A stretch of 64,000 nt of DNA from an uncultured Bacillota bacterium (GTDB lineage: Bacteria > Bacillota > Clostridia > Christensenellales > UBA1242): positions 1 to 64,000 of the forward strand of contig CAOJXO010000001.1 in the NCBI GenBank assembly GCA_948465545.1. The letters run 5' to 3'. The translations under genes and the position numbers were made by a program. The notes under the pieces were generated by a model that did not search any database, was not told the origin of the DNA, and worked only from the letters and a program-made list of their open reading frames with translations. Shown piece after piece: positions 59,873 to 64,000 of the stretch. Position 1 is the stretch's first letter. The number at the start of each line of letters is the position of its first letter.

Positions 59873-61059
59873 GTGTGCCAAATGTAAATCTGTTTCTTGG
59901 CTATGTTGATTGTTTGAAAGGTAAAAACAGCAAAGACAGATATGTAAAAGAAAACTTTGAAGCGCGAAGATTTTACACCGCAGGAAAAGACTATGACTAT
60001 GTCAAATATGTGCAAAATGGAAGTAAAGAAAAAATAGATTTTGTTGACTATTCTGGAAACGAAGAAAAAAGTAAAGGCATTTTCAATGAAAATGGCCTTA
60101 TGAATGAACAACAAATAAAAGAATTGCGAACAAAACTACGAGACTCTGACAGCACAATTTGGCATGGTGTTATTTCCTTTACAGAAGAATTTGGAGACAA
60201 CTTTTGCGATAATTATGAAAAGGCCTACAACCTTATGAAAACGCAGTTGCCAAAGTTTTTTCAATATGCAGGACTAAATCCAGACAATATGATCTGGTTT
60301 GCAGGCTTGCATGAAAACACTGACAACAAGCATATTCATTTCTCTTTCTTTGAGAAAGCCCCTTTAAGAACGAGACAAGGCCGCAAAGGCAAATTCTATT
60401 CGCAGGGCCTTTTATATAAAACTGCCCTACGCCGCTTTAAAGTCTCCATTGAACTACATTTGCTGAACATCTACAAAGAAATAGGCAAAAACAGACAGTC
60501 TCTCACAAACTCAATGAAAGAAGGACTAAATATAGGAGCATTTATGAAAAATATAAAATCTCTCATTTTCATTCTTCCAGATAAAGGAAGATTAAGCTAT
60601 GAAAGCGAAAACATTAAGCCATTCAAGCCACAAATTGATTTGATCGTAAATTCAATCATTCACGCAAACAAAGACTTAAAAGAAAAATTTGATAACTTTG
60701 AGAAAATCCTAACTGTTAGAGATAACGAACTCTTGAAAGCATATTCCAAACTGAAAATCAATTATTCAGACAAACTTTTGCATGACAAGTGTATAAATGA
60801 CATTTATCGCAGACTTGGAAATCTCGTTTTGTTGACGGTAAAAGAAATCCGCTTTGAACAACAACGATTGGATTATGAAACAAGAAATCGTCTCATAAGA
60901 AAACGAATTGACAAAATCAAAAGAAAAGCGCTTATCAAAAAGTGTGTGCAACTAAGTGATCTTGTCAACCGAGAAATCATCTCTGCATTTCAAGAATATT
61001 TGGATAAACTTGAAGAAGCAAATTTCAAAATCATGAAAGAAGAAGGACTTTTGGATTGA
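59869..61059 (+). CDS. MobP-like relaxase
   Basis: This 396-aa relaxase of the HUH superfamily has WHGVISFTEEFGD (strand next to the active site), then LHENTDNKHIHFSFFEK with the histidine triad (H148, H155, H157), and a helical C-terminal half. The catalytic Tyr should be near the N-terminus (candidates Y12, Y25, Y36). It would nick oriT, become covalently linked to the 5' end and lead DNA into the recipient. Length and motif order fit the MobP2/P3 group of Clostridia elements. Its stop overlaps the coupling-protein start. Confidence 0.85.
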   Translation: MSVPNVNLFLGYVDCLKGKNSKDRYVKENFEARRFYTAGKDYDYVKYVQNGSKEKIDFVDYSGNEEKSKGIFNENGLMNEQQIKELRTKLRDSDSTIWHGVISFTEEFGDNFCDNYEKAYNLMKTQLPKFFQYAGLNPDNMIWFAGLHENTDNKHIHFSFFEKAPLRTRQGRKGKFYSQGLLYKTALRRFKVSIELHLLNIYKEIGKNRQSLTNSMKEGLNIGAFMKNIKSLIFILPDKGRLSYESENIKPFKPQIDLIVNSIIHANKDLKEKFDNFEKILTVRDNELLKAYSKLKINYSDKLLHDKCINDIYRRLGNLVLLTVKEIRFEQQRLDYETRNRLIRKRIDKIKRKALIKKCVQLSDLVNREIISAFQEYLDKLEEANFKIMKEEGLLD

Positions 61060-63224
61060 AGATTTTGAAAAAAGTCATTATCGGACTTGCCATTTTTCTC
61101 GCTTGCTTTGTTTGTGGATATTTTGTCAATATGTTTGTTTCAAACAATTTTGTGTTTGAATTTAAACTTGATCCTGCTTTGCTTGTTGCAGGAAAAACTT
61201 GGCTTTACACTTTGTTTCTTGTGTCGATTTTCTTTGTTCTATGGTTGTTTGCTTGGTTTAAAGGGATTGGAAAAAATCCCAAGACAATCATGCAAGCCAA
61301 TGAAAAAGATAAAGATATTTACACAGGACTTGAACAAGCACATTTTCAAACAGATAAAGAAATTCAACAAAATTTCAAAACAGTTGATTATATCAACTTG
61401 CCAAAAACTGACATTGAAGGAATACCGGTAAAAGCCGAAGAAACTGCAAAGGGATATAAAATCACTTTTGCAAAGCCCGCGCACACTCTCATCATTGGAA
61501 CAACGGGCTCTGGTAAAACAACAACTTTCATCAATCCCGTTGTGCAGATTTTATCACACACTCAAAATCAACCGTCAATGCTGCTTTCCGATCCAAAGGG
61601 CGAATTGTATGCTTTGCACGCTAAAAGCCTTATAAATCGTGGCTATGATGTGACAGTGCTTGATTTGAGAAACCCTTATTGCTCAATCCGTTGGAATCCA
61701 CTTGAAAGACCTTTTTTGCTTTATCAAGAAATGCTTTCCTTAGATGATAAAGTCCATTTGAACGAAGAAGAAGGATATTATGTTTTTGAAGGAAAGATTT
61801 ATTACAGCGAAGAAGAAAAAAGCGCTGCTGTGCAAGTGAGAAAACAAGAAATCTTTGATGAAGTATATGAGGACTTGAACGACATCTGTTCTGTTCTCTG
61901 CCCCGTCACAAATAAGTCAGAGCCAATTTGGGAAAGTGGTGCCAAGAACTTTATTCTTGCGATTACTCTTGCCATGCTTGAAGACAGCGAAAATCCTAAG
62001 CTTGAAATGACAAAAGAAAAATTTAATTTCTACAACATTATGAAGATTGCCACAAACACGCAAAACGATTGTGAAGATCTTATGGACTATTTCAAAAATA
62101 GAAGCCCGATTTCAAAAAGTGTCAGTCTTTCAAAACAAGTGCTTGACGCCAGCGATAAAACAAGAGGATCTTATCTGTCAACAATCTTTGACAAACTTTC
62201 AATGTTTAGCGACATGAGTATTTGTTCTTTGACAAGTGCAAACGAAATCAATTTTGGCGAAATTGCAACAAAGCCAACAGCTTTATTCTTGCAAATCCCA
62301 GATGAGAAAGAAACAAGACATACACTTGCTGCCATGGTTATTTTGCAAGCCTACAAAGCACTTGTCGCAAAAGCAAACACCTACCCAGACTTGTCTTTGC
62401 CAAGAAGTGTTTACTTTCTTCTTGACGAATTTGGCAACCTGCCAAAAGTCCACAAACTTGAACAGATGATCACTGTTGGCCGAAGCAGAAAAATTTGGCT
62501 TTCTCTTGTTGTGCAATCTTACGCCCAACTTGCGAAAGTTTATGATGACAAAAGCGCTGACATTATCAAATCAAACTGCAACATTCAAATTTTCATTGGA
62601 ACAACCGATTTGAAAACTATTGAAGAATTTTCAAAGAAATGTGGCAATTTTTCGATAATTCAGCGAGGAGTTAGCTTTTCTTCGTCAAATGACAATATTG
62701 GAAGCTCTGTGAGTGTTAAAGAAAGACCACTCATATATCCAACGGAATTGCAACAACTCAACAGCCCAGACAATATGGGAAATGCAATTGTCAATGTGTT
62801 TGGCTTTTCGCCAATACGAAGCAAATACACGCCAAGTTATAAAAGCAAATACTTTGTTTTGGAAAAGACAAATCAACTTTTATCCGAAGGCAAGTATTTC
62901 AATGAAAAGCAAGTCTTTTACGATATGCTTGAAAGGAACAGAAGTGTTATGCGAAGGGACAAACATGAAACTTTCAAATTTGACATTACGCCATTCATTG
63001 AAAGTTTTAAAATCCAAATTGAGAAATTTGACTTTGAAAGTTTAGGCTGTTTTGAATATAAATTTGAACTATTGAAAGCACTTGACAATCACAATTTTGA
63101 CTTGGTTAATCAACGAGTGCAAGAAATAGCAAAAATGATTGAAAAGACTGGAACAGACGATTATGGATACGCTACAAACCTTATTATGAAAGCTGAACAA
63201 TTAAAAAGGTTGGTGAAACAATGA
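61056..63224 (+). CDS. VirD4/TraG-type coupling protein (T4CP)
   Basis: This 722-aa ATPase has two N-terminal transmembrane helices (about 5-28 and 46-68), Walker A LIIGTTGSGKTTTF (148-155), GAKNFILAITLAML, Walker B SVYFLLDEFGNLPKV and IQIFIGTTDLKTIEEF. It brings the relaxase-DNA complex to the type IV secretion channel. The TTG start at 61056 overlaps the relaxase stop. It is longer than minimal couplers because of the C-terminal helical tail (about 560-722). Confidence 0.93.
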   Translation: MKILKKVIIGLAIFLACFVCGYFVNMFVSNNFVFEFKLDPALLVAGKTWLYTLFLVSIFFVLWLFAWFKGIGKNPKTIMQANEKDKDIYTGLEQAHFQTDKEIQQNFKTVDYINLPKTDIEGIPVKAEETAKGYKITFAKPAHTLIIGTTGSGKTTTFINPVVQILSHTQNQPSMLLSDPKGELYALHAKSLINRGYDVTVLDLRNPYCSIRWNPLERPFLLYQEMLSLDDKVHLNEEEGYYVFEGKIYYSEEEKSAAVQVRKQEIFDEVYEDLNDICSVLCPVTNKSEPIWESGAKNFILAITLAMLEDSENPKLEMTKEKFNFYNIMKIATNTQNDCEDLMDYFKNRSPISKSVSLSKQVLDASDKTRGSYLSTIFDKLSMFSDMSICSLTSANEINFGEIATKPTALFLQIPDEKETRHTLAAMVILQAYKALVAKANTYPDLSLPRSVYFLLDEFGNLPKVHKLEQMITVGRSRKIWLSLVVQSYAQLAKVYDDKSADIIKSNCNIQIFIGTTDLKTIEEFSKKCGNFSIIQRGVSFSSSNDNIGSSVSVKERPLIYPTELQQLNSPDNMGNAIVNVFGFSPIRSKYTPSYKSKYFVLEKTNQLLSEGKYFNEKQVFYDMLERNRSVMRRDKHETFKFDITPFIESFKIQIEKFDFESLGCFEYKFELLKALDNHNFDLVNQRVQEIAKMIEKTGTDDYGYATNLIMKAEQLKRLVKQ

Positions 63225-64000
63225 CAACAAAATTAAAACACTCTTTTATTGCCCTTTTGTGTATAATTTTTTGCATATTTCCAGCAGCTTTGATTTCAAT
63301 AAACCTTTCGCCAAGCCAAACCGCTGACGCTGTTATCATTGGCCCGATTGTCGATCCGGGTGGAGTTATTGCACCTATACAACCGTCAGAGCCAGATTAT
63401 GGACCAACAGCAAAAGAATGGGAAAACAGCACTGGTGTTCCAGCAGCAAAGCCAAACGCTGGCGGAAGTCTAAAATCCTACAAATCGTTATATGTGAAAA
63501 ATGACAAATTTTTCAAAGTTTACAGCCCAGACAGAAGATATGGATCTGTTGTTAAGTATTTCAAAGTTGTAAGGACTGACGGACGTCCAATCTATGATGA
63601 TGACGGAATCCTTGACGTTTCTTGGAACACCGCTGTCGCAGCAGACGAAGTTGTTGACTATGCAGCAAACTTATATATTCAAACTCAAATGGCCTACTAC
63701 ACTTGGAATGGCTTTTGTGGAACTGTCCTTTATGACAAGTTTGAAAGCGGAAGTTTTCCACTTCGTTGGAATACTGGAAACACCGTCAACGAGTCTGTGA
63801 TTTTTGTTATGCCAGATGAAAATCTAAACAACTATGGTGCCGGTGCTTACAAAAACAATGGAATAAATCCCGGATATGATTATTTTAAACTGACAGACAT
63901 ACACCGCTTTGATACACCTATGTTTTCCGTAAGCCTTAAAGGAAAAGGTTATTGGGAAAATTGTTTTTGGGGTGGCTGTTTTGACTATGTCAGTTTTGAT
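63221..64000 (+). CDS. Secreted or membrane-anchored protein of the conjugative module (3' end outside window)
   Basis: The frame opens at ATG 63221, overlapping the coupling-protein stop by 4 bp (ATGA), and stays open for 260 codons to the window edge. It begins MTTKLKHSFIALLCIIFCIF, a signal peptide or membrane anchor. A Pro-rich linker (VDPGGVIAPIQPSEPDYGPT) and a soluble extracytoplasmic region rich in Tyr, Asn and Gly with a few Cys (GFCG, NCFWGGCF) follow. The family is unknown. Its place right after VirD4 suggests a surface component of the transfer machinery. Confidence 0.75.
   Translation, partial: MTTKLKHSFIALLCIIFCIFPAALISINLSPSQTADAVIIGPIVDPGGVIAPIQPSEPDYGPTAKEWENSTGVPAAKPNAGGSLKSYKSLYVKNDKFFKVYSPDRRYGSVVKYFKVVRTDGRPIYDDDGILDVSWNTAVAADEVVDYAANLYIQTQMAYYTWNGFCGTVLYDKFESGSFPLRWNTGNTVNESVIFVMPDENLNNYGAGAYKNNGINPGYDYFKLTDIHRFDTPMFSVSLKGKGYWENCFWGGCFDYVSFD

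Overview
The window is low-GC DNA with the standard genetic code: TGA is a common stop and ATGA overlaps are frequent. It has strong ribosome binding sites, TTGACA/TATAAT promoters and many intrinsic terminators. It looks like an uncultured gut-type Bacillota (Clostridia-like). A giant membrane-anchored M60 (mucinase-type) peptidase, a BspA-type leucine-rich repeat surface protein, DegV, a clostridial-style LexA and a MobP-type mobilisation module all point the same way. The species cannot be named from sequence alone.

Layout. 1-5.4 kb: the 5' part of a 23S rRNA gene (minus strand) driven by its own promoter with no 16S in front of it, then a DHH phosphoesterase, tRNA-Ala, a membrane-anchored helical protein, an HD hydrolase and tRNA-Ser. 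5.4-9.6 kb: an accessory patch at the tRNA-Ser 3' end with a decayed serine-recombinase C-terminus, a Sau3AI/MutH-type restriction-modification pair, a two-TM protein and an unusual set of inverted repeats. 9.6-19.3 kb: a MarR-DegV-Pr6Pr operon with a clear operator, a lipoprotein, the 1493-aa M60 peptidase, and a three-gene nucleotide-salvage operon ending on a remnant of a PNPOx-like gene. 19.3-35.7 kb: a defence-like island with an IS21 element, a five-gene operon, a Fic protein, a gene broken by a nonsense codon, small unknown genes and the intact PNPOx-like gene. The five-gene operon encodes type III Mod, type III Res, a C5-cytosine methyltransferase, a protein with two GHKL ATPase domains, and a receiver protein whose C-terminal region carries a HEPN-type R-x4-H motif.

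35.7-57.1 kb starts at a degenerate tRNA-like sequence and runs mostly on the plus strand. It holds a BspA-like surface protein, a helicase/nuclease pair (the nuclease gene frameshifted in a C6 tract), a PAPS-reductase-like/cysteine-desulfurase pair, a putative zincin, and an 11-gene set that looks like an uncharacterised small-molecule pathway. That set has a PLP decarboxylase, a PnuC transporter, an orphan enzyme-like protein, two paralogous aminoglycoside-phosphotransferase-fold kinases, two SDRs, a Gfo/Idh/MocA oxidoreductase, a GNAT-like protein, a 2-hydroxyacid dehydrogenase and a NIPSNAP protein. 57.2-64 kb is the start of a mobilisable or conjugative element: a LexA-like repressor with a large palindromic operator, a zinc ribbon, an HTH protein, a sigma-region-4 protein, a relaxosome-type protein, a MobP-like relaxase, a VirD4-type coupling protein, and a secreted protein cut by the window edge.

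The best candidate for an undescribed system is the 22.4-30.7 kb operon. It couples restriction-modification enzymes to what looks like a phosphorelay or ATPase sensor and a receiver-HEPN ribonuclease effector. This is inferred from motifs read by eye; no database search was possible.
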